A stretch of DNA of 64,000 bases from Pseudomonas citri. Its GTDB lineage: Bacteria > Pseudomonadota > Gammaproteobacteria > Pseudomonadales > Pseudomonadaceae. The notes under the pieces were generated by a model that made no database searches, was not told where the DNA came from, and saw only the letters and a list, made by a program, of their open reading frames with translations. The position numbers and the translations under genes are program-made. This document shows, piece after piece, positions 1-9,889 of the stretch. The stretch covers positions 1 to 64,000 of the forward strand of contig NZ_JAODAB010000007.1 in NCBI RefSeq assembly GCF_025336485.1, read 5' to 3'. The number at the start of each line of letters is the position of its first letter. Position 1 is the first letter of the stretch.

Positions 1-28
1 ACATCGACTCTCTTTCCGCCCCCAGGGA

Positions 29-919
29 TTGTTTTCAGGTGAATCTGGAGAGGCGACAACTATCCTGACACCGGGGGTGGCCGCCAAAGTCGGTTTGCTC
101 ATTGGCAGCCTGTGCATCGTCAGCTATCTGCTGATCAACGGTCATTTCCCACAAGGCGTGTCCCTTGGCGACAGTTTGCTGTTTTCAGTCGCCGCGTTCT
201 GCTTTGGAGTCGTCTGTCTTTATTTTTCGGTTTCCGTCACGGCGGCCGGCCTTTTGCTCTCGCCGTTGTTCATCCCCTTGCTTAAGCTTTTTAGCTGGAT
301 CAAAAGAAAATTCGGCAAAGACAAATCCACGCTGGACTTCAAGTGGCAAAGAATTGGCTTACTTTCGGTATTCTTTGGCCTTTGTGGCGTGGCGATCATT
401 TATTTCATCGCCCACTCAAACCCCATCGAACACCTCCCGCTTATCGTACTGCCCTTGTTCCAGTACATCGTCTATACCGCCTTCTCCGAGCAGAACAGCA
501 AGGTTAAAGCGGCGCGGCAAGCTGATCTTGAACTCGGTGAGCTGAAATCCCTGAAAAAAATCAGGGCGATGATGGCCGCTCTTCTCATCCTGACGCCCAT
601 TCTCATGGGCGGCGTGACCTCGGACCTGCTGCAAGCGGCCATGAGCGTGGCGCAAATACGGATAGAAAAAGCGACGATCCTGGTCAAGCAGCCCTTTGCC
701 GACCTGTTGCCGGAGCCCAAGGACTCACCGTTGCCGGATTACAAGACCTTCGAGCAGGCCACGGTGGTTTTTCGCGGTATCGGCGACTCGACACTCATTG
801 AGGTGCGCACCCCGCAAACGGCGATCCGGCTGGAGGTTCCCAACGACTCGATCATTATCGAGCGCCGGGGGAAGCTGTTGGCGAAGGTGGATAAGCGTGC
901 GGAAACGACGGAGAATTGA
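29..919 (+). CDS. hypothetical multi-pass membrane protein, possibly 5' partial
   Basis: I do not recognise the family. The 296-residue product has hydrophobic segments at about residues 19-36, 48-68, 70-90, 108-128, 135-150 and 182-205, followed by a soluble tail of about 90 residues. The first in-frame start is a TTG at the window edge with CAGGGA immediately before it, which is too close for a good ribosome site, and the frame stays open to base 2. The true start may therefore lie left of the window. A REP element follows the stop, so this is probably the last gene of its transcript. Function unknown. Confidence 0.65.
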   Translation: MFSGESGEATTILTPGVAAKVGLLIGSLCIVSYLLINGHFPQGVSLGDSLLFSVAAFCFGVVCLYFSVSVTAAGLLLSPLFIPLLKLFSWIKRKFGKDKSTLDFKWQRIGLLSVFFGLCGVAIIYFIAHSNPIEHLPLIVLPLFQYIVYTAFSEQNSKVKAARQADLELGELKSLKKIRAMMAALLILTPILMGGVTSDLLQAAMSVAQIRIEKATILVKQPFADLLPEPKDSPLPDYKTFEQATVVFRGIGDSTLIEVRTPQTAIRLEVPNDSIIIERRGKLLAKVDKRAETTEN

Positions 920-943
920 GCGATTGAGCGCGGGCCGCTATCT

Positions 944-972
944 CTGTGGGAGCAAAGCTTGCTCGCGATGGC
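944..972 (+). repeat. REP-type extragenic repeat
   Basis: The sequence CTGTGGGAGCAAAGCTTGCT followed by CGCGATGGC matches the other copies at about 31.6, 36.1 and 63.6 kb of this window. The GAGCAAAGCTTGCTC core is palindromic. Such elements are typical between genes in the P. fluorescens group. It sits between the membrane protein and the DUF2986 gene. Confidence 0.85.
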
Positions 973-1047
973 AATCCAGCCCTCCCGCTGGCCTGCAAAG
1001 CAGGCCCCAGCCTATCTTCAGCCCATGACCTACAAGCAGAACCACAA

Positions 1048-1206
1048 ATGAACCGCCGTAAAAAGATAAAGCAGCTACTGCAAGCCCACGCCAAGAAGGC
1101 CAGCGCCAAACTGGCACCGGCCAAGCCTAAATACATCAGCAAGGCCGATCGCCTGAAACAGGCGGCGGAGGCCAATGAGGACTCGGTCAGCCCCCCTGAG
1201 AGCTGA
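1048..1206 (+). CDS. DUF2986 family small basic protein
   Basis: A 52-residue peptide beginning MNRRKKIKQLLQAHAKKA and containing KPKYISKADR, the hallmark of the DUF2986 family of short lysine-rich gammaproteobacterial proteins. An open frame extends upstream to 946, but that part is translated REP sequence, so the ATG at 1048 is the sensible start. The N-terminal half is strongly basic and the C-terminus acidic. Role unknown; an RNA- or ribosome-associated role is only a guess from composition. Confidence 0.8.
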   Translation: MNRRKKIKQLLQAHAKKASAKLAPAKPKYISKADRLKQAAEANEDSVSPPES

Positions 1207-1293
1207 TCCAGGCGGCCATTCACTTCGCCGCTTTTTCATCAAAGCAACCTTTAGATGGCAGAATCTCCGTCATTGATCGTTTCGGAGACCACC

Positions 1294-3153
1294 ATGCTTC
1301 GCTTATTTGAGCAACGACTCGACCCCTTCCCGCCCGATGAGGTCCCCCCGCCACCCAACGGCTTGGCCCGGTTTCTTTGGGCCTGCACACGGGGCGCCCG
1401 CGGTTACGTGCTTGCGTTTGCGCTGCTCAGCGCCGCTGTGTCGATCTACGAAGCCTGGTTGTTTTCTTTCCTCGGTCAGGTCGTGGATCTGCTTTCGACC
1501 TGGCAAGCCGGTGGCGATGCGATTGCGCAGGAACGTCGCGTATTGTGGGGCATGGGCATCGTCATGCTGGCCAGCATCGCACTGGTGGCGTTGCGAACCA
1601 TGGTGCAGCACCAGATATTGGCGATCAATCTGCCGTTGCGGCTGCGTTGGGACTTCCACCGCCTGATGCTGCGGCAGAGCCTCTCGTTTTTTTCCGATGA
1701 ATTTTCCGGCCGGGTCACCACCAAAGTGATGCAGACTGCACTGGCCGTGCGCGACGTGTTGTTTACCCTGATCGAGATCGCACCCGGAATCGGGGTGTAT
1801 TTCATCGCGATCATCGCACTGGCCGGCGGCTTCGCACTGAAACTGATGCTGCCCTTCGTGGCGTGGGTCGTGCTGTTCGGGCTGGCCATGTTCTACTTCG
1901 TGCCCCGCTTGGGGGAAGTCGGACAGGAGCAGGCCCATGCGCGCTCCTCGATGACCGGACGTATCTCAGACGCCTACACCAACATCACGACAGTGAAACT
2001 GTTCTCCCATTCCAATCGTGAAGCGCACTTCGCGCGCGCGGCCATGGAGGACTTCAAGCAGACCGGCTTTCGCCAGATGCGCCTGGTTAGCCAGTTCGAA
2101 ATCGTCAACCAGGCATTGGTGGTGGGGTTGATCATGGCAGCGGGTGGTTATGCGCTGTGGTTGTGGCACTTGGGCGAAGTCGGCGCAGGGGCCGTGGCGG
2201 CGGTCACCGCCATGGCGTTGCGTATCAACGGCATGTCGCATTGGATCATGTGGCAAATGACCTCGCTGTTCGAAAGCATCGGCACCGTGCAGGATGGCAT
2301 GGCAACCCTTACCCGCGGCCCGAAGGTGCAGGATGCGCCGGACGCAGGGGTACTGGTGACTTCCGGCGGGGCAGTCACCTTCGACAAGGTGAGCTTCAAT
2401 TACAACGGTGAACGCCAGGTGCTCGATGGCCTGAGCCTGGACATTCGCCCGGGCGAGAAAATCGGCCTGGTGGGCCGCTCCGGCGCAGGCAAGTCCACGC
2501 TCATCAACTTGCTGCTGCGCTTCTATGATGTCGACAGCGGGCAGATTCGCATTGATGGGCAAGACATTGCGCGCGTGACACAAGACAGCCTGCGCGGCGC
2601 CATCGGTATGGTCACCCAGGATACGTCCCTGTTGCATCGTTCCATTCGCGACAACATCGCCTATGGCCGACCCGATGCAAGCGAGGCACAAATCCGCCGT
2701 GCCGCGGCCAACGCCCAGGCCGATGAGTTCATCAGCCAACTGAGCGACCGGCAAGGCCACACCGGCTACGACACCTTGGTGGGCGAACGCGGCATCAAGC
2801 TTTCGGGCGGCCAGCGCCAGCGCATCGCGATTGCTCGAGTGATGCTCAAGAACGCCCCAATCCTGCTGCTTGACGAGGCCACCAGCGCACTCGACTCGGA
2901 AGTCGAAGTGGCCATCCAGGAAAGCCTCGATGAAATGATGGAGGGCAAAACCGTCATCGCCATCGCCCATCGGCTGTCTACGATTGCGGCGATGGATCGC
3001 CTGATTGTCATGGATGACGGACGCATCATCGAACAGGGCACCCACACTGAGTTGCTCGCCAAGAACGGCATTTATGCGCGGCTGTGGCACCATCAGAGCG
3101 GCGGTTTCCTGGGTGAGGACCGGTGGGTGACCGAGGCGATGGATCAGGTATGA
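1294..3153 (+). CDS. ABC transporter, fused permease and ATPase (MsbA/multidrug type)
   Basis: The 619-residue half-transporter has an N-terminal type I exporter membrane domain (helices from about residue 40 to 310) and a C-terminal nucleotide-binding domain with Walker A GRSGAGKST, Q-loop, signature LSGGQRQR, Walker B ILLLDEATSALDSE and the H-loop AHRLST. It should work as a homodimer exporting a lipid or drug-like substrate; the substrate cannot be read from sequence. I chose the ATG at 1294, which has GGAG eight bases upstream, over the ATG at 1255, which has no ribosome site. It stands alone, convergent with the next gene. Confidence 0.9.
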   Translation: MLRLFEQRLDPFPPDEVPPPPNGLARFLWACTRGARGYVLAFALLSAAVSIYEAWLFSFLGQVVDLLSTWQAGGDAIAQERRVLWGMGIVMLASIALVALRTMVQHQILAINLPLRLRWDFHRLMLRQSLSFFSDEFSGRVTTKVMQTALAVRDVLFTLIEIAPGIGVYFIAIIALAGGFALKLMLPFVAWVVLFGLAMFYFVPRLGEVGQEQAHARSSMTGRISDAYTNITTVKLFSHSNREAHFARAAMEDFKQTGFRQMRLVSQFEIVNQALVVGLIMAAGGYALWLWHLGEVGAGAVAAVTAMALRINGMSHWIMWQMTSLFESIGTVQDGMATLTRGPKVQDAPDAGVLVTSGGAVTFDKVSFNYNGERQVLDGLSLDIRPGEKIGLVGRSGAGKSTLINLLLRFYDVDSGQIRIDGQDIARVTQDSLRGAIGMVTQDTSLLHRSIRDNIAYGRPDASEAQIRRAAANAQADEFISQLSDRQGHTGYDTLVGERGIKLSGGQRQRIAIARVMLKNAPILLLDEATSALDSEVEVAIQESLDEMMEGKTVIAIAHRLSTIAAMDRLIVMDDGRIIEQGTHTELLAKNGIYARLWHHQSGGFLGEDRWVTEAMDQV

Positions 3154-3171
3154 GCGTTTGGGCGAAGCGGT

Positions 3172-3690
3172 TTATTTTCTCTCGACCAGCCGCAGCGACT
3201 GCTCACCCTCCAGCGACAGGTGAATCACGGCAGCTTTGCTTGGAAAGTTCGGCGCATCGCTGTCAGTATTTTCCATCACCGGAATGTCGATCAGGGTCTG
3301 CTCACCCGCCGGGTCGCTGACCAGCTTGGCGTCGAGCTTGTCGATCGCACGCCAGCTGTCCCCGCCGATGCGTATCACGTCCAGCAGGCTGTAATGGGGC
3401 ACGCCTTCTTCGTTCTCTTCGGGTGTAAACGCCGCCAGGTACTGGCTGTAGTTATTGCCCATGCCAAACCCCTCGACCGTGAAGACCGCGAAGGTGACCT
3501 GGCTTTCCTCGCCGGTGTCCAGCGTCTGCACCAGCGTCGCCTCGGGATAGCCGGTGGCATAGCTGTCCTTGACGAGCGCCACCAGGTGCCCGATCTGTTC
3601 TTCCAGGGCTTTCGGGATAGGCTTGGGTTCGGCGGCGTGGGTCAGGGTTGAGGCGAGAAGCAAAGTAGCGGCAAACAGGCGCAATTTCAT
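3172..3690 (-). CDS. exported hypothetical protein
   Basis: A 172-residue protein with a clear Sec signal peptide (MKLRLFAATLLLASTLTHAA, cleavage after about residue 20). The mature part is acidic, has no cysteines and reads as a small mixed alpha/beta periplasmic protein; I do not recognise the family. The frame is open upstream to 3789, but the signal peptide fixes the start at 3690. It lies tail to tail with the ABC exporter. Confidence 0.75.
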   Translation of the reverse strand: MKLRLFAATLLLASTLTHAAEPKPIPKALEEQIGHLVALVKDSYATGYPEATLVQTLDTGEESQVTFAVFTVEGFGMGNNYSQYLAAFTPEENEEGVPHYSLLDVIRIGGDSWRAIDKLDAKLVSDPAGEQTLIDIPVMENTDSDAPNFPSKAAVIHLSLEGEQSLRLVERK

Positions 3691-3923
3691 GAAGGTGAAG
3701 TCCGGGGGTGTCGGGAGGTCGGTGCGGATGTTAGCGCCTGGATTGGATTTCCACCGAATTTTTGCTGGTTTCTGTGGAGTTCGGCACACCCTGGATCAAT
3801 GCAAGCTGACTTGACCGGCTTTCGGGCCCTCTCCTAAAAAACAGCCTTGAGCAAACACGGCTAGGCACGCTCACGGCGCTATAGTCGACGCTATGCCGAC
3901 CGTACTTCCAAGAGTCTTTCCCG

Positions 3924-4793
3924 ATGCCTGACACGCCGACACATTGCGCCTACAGCAAACGCTTCAATGCCGTGCTCGCCTACATTGATGCCAATTTCGA
4001 AGGTGACTTGTCGGTGAAGACGTTGAGCCAGGTGGCGAACTTTTCAGCGTTCCACTTCCATCGACAATTCACCGGCTTCGTAGGCGTGCCTGTTTCACGT
4101 TACGTGCAACTGATGCGGCTGCGGCGGGCGGCACATAGCCTGGCCGCCCTGGCTGATCATTCGGTATTGGACGCCGCACTCGGTGCCGGCTTTGAAAGTC
4201 CCGAGGCCTTTAGCCGGGCCTTCAGGCGAGCGTTCGGCATAACGCCCAGTGCGTTTCGGAAAGAGCCGAACTGGCAGGTCTGGAATACGGTATTCACCAT
4301 CCCTCACTTTTCCAGGACTGTCCTCATGCAAGTACAAATCGTGGAGTTCCCTGAAACCAAGGTCGCAGTGCTTGAGCACCGCGGCCCCAGCGGTCAGGTC
4401 AATGAGAGCGTGCGCAAGTTCATCGAGTGGCGCATGCAGAGTGGACAATCGCCGGTGGCATCGAGTCGCACCTTTGGCATTCCCTATAACAATCCCGATA
4501 CCACCCCGCCACATGCCTTCCGCTTCGCAATCTGCGGAGAAATACACGAGGCGGTGGCGCCTAACGAATTCGGTGTGCACGAACTCATCATTCCCGGCGG
4601 TCGCTGTGCCGTAGTCAGACACATGGGATCACCGGATCACATCGGCGAAACCATCTATCCGATTTACCGAGACTGGCTTCCCGCCAGTAACGAAGAGCTT
4701 CGTGACCATCCGCTGTTCTTTCACTACCTGAGCGCCTATCCGCAAACCCCGCAGGATCAATGGCAAACGGACGTGTATGTTCCGCTGCAATAA
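3924..4793 (+). CDS. AraC-family regulator with GyrI-like effector domain
   Basis: Residues 10-115 form the AraC/XylS DNA-binding domain with two helix-turn-helix motifs (the first around LSQVANFSAFHFHRQF, the second around AGFESPEAFSRAFRRAFGI). Residues 130-289 form a GyrI-like (SOUL/SbmC, Rob-type) effector domain containing VAVLEHRGPSGQVNES. In this architecture the DNA-binding part is N-terminal, as in Rob and in BmrR-like multidrug sensors. It probably binds a hydrophobic or cationic small molecule. No target gene is evident next to it. Confidence 0.88.
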   Translation: MPDTPTHCAYSKRFNAVLAYIDANFEGDLSVKTLSQVANFSAFHFHRQFTGFVGVPVSRYVQLMRLRRAAHSLAALADHSVLDAALGAGFESPEAFSRAFRRAFGITPSAFRKEPNWQVWNTVFTIPHFSRTVLMQVQIVEFPETKVAVLEHRGPSGQVNESVRKFIEWRMQSGQSPVASSRTFGIPYNNPDTTPPHAFRFAICGEIHEAVAPNEFGVHELIIPGGRCAVVRHMGSPDHIGETIYPIYRDWLPASNEELRDHPLFFHYLSAYPQTPQDQWQTDVYVPLQ

Positions 4794-4821
4794 CGGCGCG
4801 AGCAGTTTCAAAATGCGCCGC

Positions 4822-4853
4822 GGGAGCTAAGCTGGCTCGCGATGACGGCGGTA
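4822..4853 (+). repeat. degenerate REP-type repeat
   Basis: GGGAGCTAAGCTGGCTCGCG followed by ATGACGGCGGTA is a diverged copy of the REP core seen at 944 and 31.6 kb. It lies in the 200-base gap before the FNR-family gene, where I see no FNR box. Confidence 0.6.
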
Positions 4854-4992
4854 GGCTCGACCTCGCGGCAAGTTGCTCCGCTGCAATCACCAGCAAGCCC
4901 GGAGTCGACAACCGGCACGACTGGATGTCACACAAAACAGGCACGATGGCCCTGCTCCCTCTATGCTTGGTTCAAACGACGGAATCACGCCC

Positions 4993-5745
4993 ATGTCCGA
5001 CTCCGAACCCCAGCTTCTGCACCTGCATACGCTCAAGGCCAGTTGCGCCAGTTGCAGTGTGCTCGAGCTGTGCCTGCCGATCGGCCTGACCGGCGTTGAA
5101 GTCGAGCGGCTCGACACCTTGATTGCCCAACGGGTCAAGGTCAAAAAGGGCGCGGCGCTGTATCGCACCGGCGATCCATTGCGCTCGCTGTACGCCGTGC
5201 GACTGGGTTTTTTCAAGACCAGCGTGCTGTCGGTGGACGGTCGGGAACAGGTCACCGGGTTCCAGATGCAAGGAGAAATGCTCGGCCTGGACGCCATCAG
5301 CACCGATCACTACGCCTGCAACGCGATAGCGCTGGAAGACAGCGAGGTCTGCCCGATTCCTTTCTCGAACCTGGAAAAACTGGCCCGCGACCTCCCGTCG
5401 CTGCAGCACAACCTGAACAAACTGCTGAGCCAGGAAATCGTCCGCGACCATGACATGTTGTTGATGCTCGGCAACATGAACGCCGACGAGCGCCTGGCGG
5501 GTTTTTTGTTGAACCTGTCTCAGCGGCTTAACAGACGCGGCTATTCATCCCGGGATTTCGTGCTGCGCATGAGTCGCGAAGCCATTGGTTCCTACCTGGG
5601 CCTGCGCCTGGAAACCATCTGCCGCTGCATTGCCCATCTGCGCGAGGAGAACCTGGTGGACCTGCAAGGGCGCAACGTGAAGATCCTCGACCTGCCCGGC
5701 CTCAGGCAGAAAGTCACCGGCTGCCATCGGCATACCGAATTATAG
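4993..5745 (+). CDS. FNR/Anr-family oxygen-responsive regulator (paralogue)
   Basis: The 250-residue CRP/FNR protein has the N-terminal cysteine cluster C18, C21, C27 plus C120, the four ligands that hold the oxygen-labile [4Fe-4S] cluster in FNR. A cyclic-nucleotide-like beta barrel and a long dimer helix follow, then a C-terminal HTH. The recognition helix reads ETICRCIAHL: the FNR glutamate and arginine are kept (E207, R211), but the serine of the FNR E-xx-SR motif is cysteine (C210). Pseudomonas species often carry several FNR paralogues (three are known in P. putida); this is probably not the main anr copy. It heads a 15-kb island with eight FNR-type boxes. Start at the ATG of MSDSEPQ. 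Confidence 0.88.
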   Translation: MSDSEPQLLHLHTLKASCASCSVLELCLPIGLTGVEVERLDTLIAQRVKVKKGAALYRTGDPLRSLYAVRLGFFKTSVLSVDGREQVTGFQMQGEMLGLDAISTDHYACNAIALEDSEVCPIPFSNLEKLARDLPSLQHNLNKLLSQEIVRDHDMLLMLGNMNADERLAGFLLNLSQRLNRRGYSSRDFVLRMSREAIGSYLGLRLETICRCIAHLREENLVDLQGRNVKILDLPGLRQKVTGCHRHTEL

Positions 5746-5786
5746 GCAGGCAGCGCGGTTTCCCCTGCCGCTGACTTTCAAGCTTG

Positions 5787-5800
5787 TTGATGTAGCTCAA
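5787..5800 (+). promoter_or_regulatory. FNR/Anr box before the ftsH paralogue
   Basis: TTGATGTAGCTCAA, nine of ten consensus half-site bases. Its centre lies 41.5 bases before a start point predicted near 5835, and TAGAAC at 5822-5827 fits as the -10, the class II FNR arrangement. Confidence 0.75.
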
Positions 5801-5897
5801 TGTCTTTACCTCACCCAAGCGTAGAACGAACCAATGGGCGCTTTCGGGCGGCCACCCTGCGGGGACGTTCCCTTGATAACGCCAGCGAGCCCAGGCC

Positions 5898-7727
<1,830 letters not shown>

Positions 7728-7776
7728 CGACCCACGGCGTCCTCCCCCTATTGTCCATTCCAGTCGCAGGTTAACC

Positions 7777-8211
7777 ATGCTGATCGTCACGCTGATTAAT
7801 ACCCTGGTCGTGATCTGCGTGGTGGTGGTCCACTACGAATGCCTGTTGCGCCTGAACGACTGGCTGCCCCGGCTCAAGCTGTGGAGCCGGTTCAGGATCG
7901 TCGTCGGAGTCTTCGGCGCATTGGTGGCTCACGCCATCGAGGTCTGGTGCTTCGCGCTGGTCTATTACCTGATGGCCCGCTCCGGCGAATGGGGCACCCT
8001 GGCGGGCCATTTCAACGGTTCGCTGCTGGACTGCGTGTACTTCTCCTTCACCACCTACACGACCATCGGCTTCGGTGACATCTCCCCCGTGGGCAATCTC
8101 AAGTACCTCACCGGAGTAGAAGCCCTGACGGGCCTGGTGCTCATCACCTGGACGGCTTCGTTTCTGTTCCTGGAGATGCAGAAGTACTGGAATCGCAAAT
8201 CAGGCGGCTAG
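7777..8211 (+). CDS. two-helix potassium channel-like protein
   Basis: The 144-residue protein has a first hydrophobic helix at about residues 3-22, another at 40-68, a pore helix with YFSFTTYTTIGFGD and a final helix at 108-130. T96-I-G-F-G-D101 is the selectivity filter of the Ion_trans_2 family (TVGYGD in most K+ channels). There is no RCK or other regulatory domain. It begins 50 bases after the ftsH paralogue and probably shares its transcript. Its last 68 bases overlap the convergent hydrolase gene. Confidence 0.8.
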   Translation: MLIVTLINTLVVICVVVVHYECLLRLNDWLPRLKLWSRFRIVVGVFGALVAHAIEVWCFALVYYLMARSGEWGTLAGHFNGSLLDCVYFSFTTYTTIGFGDISPVGNLKYLTGVEALTGLVLITWTASFLFLEMQKYWNRKSGG

Positions 8212-8884
8212 CAGATCCGCTGGCGCCAGGTGCACTTGCGCACAGGTATTTGTCGAACCAGTCGCCAGCCAGCCTGGCGACTTCCTCAAGGCTGCCCGGC
8301 TCCTCGAAAAGATGCGTGGCGCCTGCCACGATTGAAAGTTGTTGCTCGCAGTTAAGGGCCTGGGCGCTGCGACGGTTCAACCCAAGTACCACCGGATCCA
8401 GGGCACCGACGATCTGCAGGGTGGGCGCCTGAACCCGCACCAGGGCTGCGCCCGCCAGGTCAGTGCGCCCTCCTCGACTGACCACCGCACGCACCGCGTT
8501 AGCGCGCTCGGCCGCCGCTATCAGCGCGGCGGCAGCGCCCGTGCTGGCACCGAACAGCCCGATGCGCAGTGATCGCAACGCTCTGTTCCGGCCCGCCCAA
8601 TCGATGACCTCCACCAACCGCCGGGCCAGCAGCGCTGTATCGAATCGCAGCTCCCCGGTCAGATTGTCCAGCCGTTGTTCCGACTTCGTCAGCAGGTCAA
8701 ACAACAGCGACCCCAGCCCTCGCCCTGCCAGCGCCTCTGCAATGTATCGATTACGCGGACTGGCACGATTGCTACCGCTGCCATGGGCAAAGATCACCAG
8801 GCCGCGAGCGTTGGGGGGCAGGCAAAAATCGGCCGGCAACTCAACGTCCGTCAGGTCCAGCAGACGGGCCTGCATCTCAGACAT
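8144..8884 (-). CDS. alpha/beta hydrolase (dienelactone hydrolase-like)
   Basis: A 246-residue alpha/beta hydrolase. It shows the oxyanion-loop region IFAHGSGSNRASPRNR, the nucleophile elbow GLFGASTG with the serine in G-x-S-x-G, an acid near VGALDPVV and the catalytic histidine in ATHLFEEPG. Family members act on esters or cyclic lactones; the substrate is not clear here. The last 30 residues, rich in Ser and Ala, lie beyond the fold and overlap the channel gene. Its ATG (8884) overlaps the end of the phosphoribosyltransferase by eight bases, so the two are translationally linked. Confidence 0.82.
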   Translation of the reverse strand: MSEMQARLLDLTDVELPADFCLPPNARGLVIFAHGSGSNRASPRNRYIAEALAGRGLGSLLFDLLTKSEQRLDNLTGELRFDTALLARRLVEVIDWAGRNRALRSLRIGLFGASTGAAAALIAAAERANAVRAVVSRGGRTDLAGAALVRVQAPTLQIVGALDPVVLGLNRRSAQALNCEQQLSIVAGATHLFEEPGSLEEVARLAGDWFDKYLCASAPGASGSASRLICDSSTSASPGTETKPSR

Positions 8885-9584
8885 CAGAGCCCTCCTGAGC
8901 CGGGCCATCGCCCACCGACTCGCGGTGCCAGGCGCGCTGCAGCAGATCCATCACGATGTCATCCGAGGTCTGGGTAAAGTCGTTGTACCAATAGCCGATG
9001 GAAACCATCCACTCCAGCACGTGCGGGCACACCACTTCATTCACCTCGCCGCGCAGCGCCTCGACCGTTTCAAGCGGTGCCACCGGTACAGCGACCACGA
9101 TGCGTGAGGGGGCTTGCGTACGCACCGCGTGGATAGCCGCCATCATCGAAGCCCCGGTTGCCAGGCCATCGTCCACCAGGATCACCACCTGGTCCTTGAG
9201 GTCTGCGGGCGGGCGTTTACCCCGGTACGCCTGCTCACGACGCAACAGCTCCTGTTTCTCGCTAGCCACCAGCGCATCGAAGCTGGCCCGGTCGACCGGG
9301 TGAGCAGCCAGCGCATCGTCGTTGAGTATCTGGATACCGCCGCTGGCAATGGCCCCCAAGGCGAATTCCGGACGGGACGGGAAACCCAGCTTGCGGACGA
9401 TGATCAGGTCCAGACGCAGCCGCAACGCCGTCGCCACTTCGTAAGCCACCGGAACCCCGCCACGGGGCAAGGCCAGGACGATCGCATCGGGGCGGCCGGC
9501 ATACCTGGACAACGGCTCCACCAGCTCCTGGCCCGCTGCGCACCGGTCCTCCAGAAGCGTCTGTATTGAGGGACTGTTCGTCAT
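8877..9584 (-). CDS. phosphoribosyltransferase family protein
   Basis: The 235-residue protein has the type I PRTase fold: LALPRGGVPVAYEVA early, then the PRPP-binding loop VVILVDDGLATGAS. A hood domain is not identifiable, and the family is often encoded beside alpha/beta hydrolases, as here. The base specificity is unknown and a true PRTase reaction is not proven. The start at 9584 has GGGGAGG seven bases upstream; the longer frame to 9659 would run into the promoter. An FNR box lies 80 bases upstream. Confidence 0.82.
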   Translation of the reverse strand: MTNSPSIQTLLEDRCAAGQELVEPLSRYAGRPDAIVLALPRGGVPVAYEVATALRLRLDLIIVRKLGFPSRPEFALGAIASGGIQILNDDALAAHPVDRASFDALVASEKQELLRREQAYRGKRPPADLKDQVVILVDDGLATGASMMAAIHAVRTQAPSRIVVAVPVAPLETVEALRGEVNEVVCPHVLEWMVSIGYWYNDFTQTSDDIVMDLLQRAWHRESVGDGPAQEGSDV

Positions 9585-9663
9585 TGGAAAACCTCCCCAG
9601 GCGATTGCGCCTGTCGTTTCGTTACCAACCCCTTCATTTAGAGACCACGTCACTTGCATGGCG

Positions 9664-9677
9664 TTGATTTATGTCAA
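9664..9677 (-). promoter_or_regulatory. FNR/Anr box for the phosphoribosyltransferase-hydrolase pair
   Basis: TTGATTTATGTCAA, nine of ten half-site bases. On the minus strand, CTAAAT at 9636-9641 lies at the right distance to be the -10 of a class II promoter. The 305-base gap between 9585 and 9889 holds this box and the one at 9780 and nothing else I can identify. Confidence 0.78.
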
Positions 9678-9779
9678 GGCTTGCGACTGCGACACATAGG
9701 CTCGCAATGCCGGTGCGCACACTTGCACGATTGAGCATGAGATGTGCAGCATTCACGGCATGGAGAGCCTGCGTAACCT

Positions 9780-9793
9780 CTGATTTAAATCAA
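9780..9793 (+). promoter_or_regulatory. FNR/Anr box before the ArcD-like antiporter
   Basis: CTGATTTAAATCAA, nine of ten half-site bases, centred about 103 bases before the antiporter ATG. No strong -10 is obvious at class II distance, so the start point is uncertain. Confidence 0.7.
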
Positions 9794-9889
9794 TGCCGTT
9801 CCTGGCCTTCGCACCGACAGTAAGCCATAGCATCAGGACCTTCGCACCTGCGACGGTCCTCGGACTTTTCGTCGAGTGGAGGCTTCATC

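Noticed and set aside
946..1047. Longer start for the DUF2986 peptide
   Set aside because: The extra residues (MGAKLARDG...) are a translated REP repeat.
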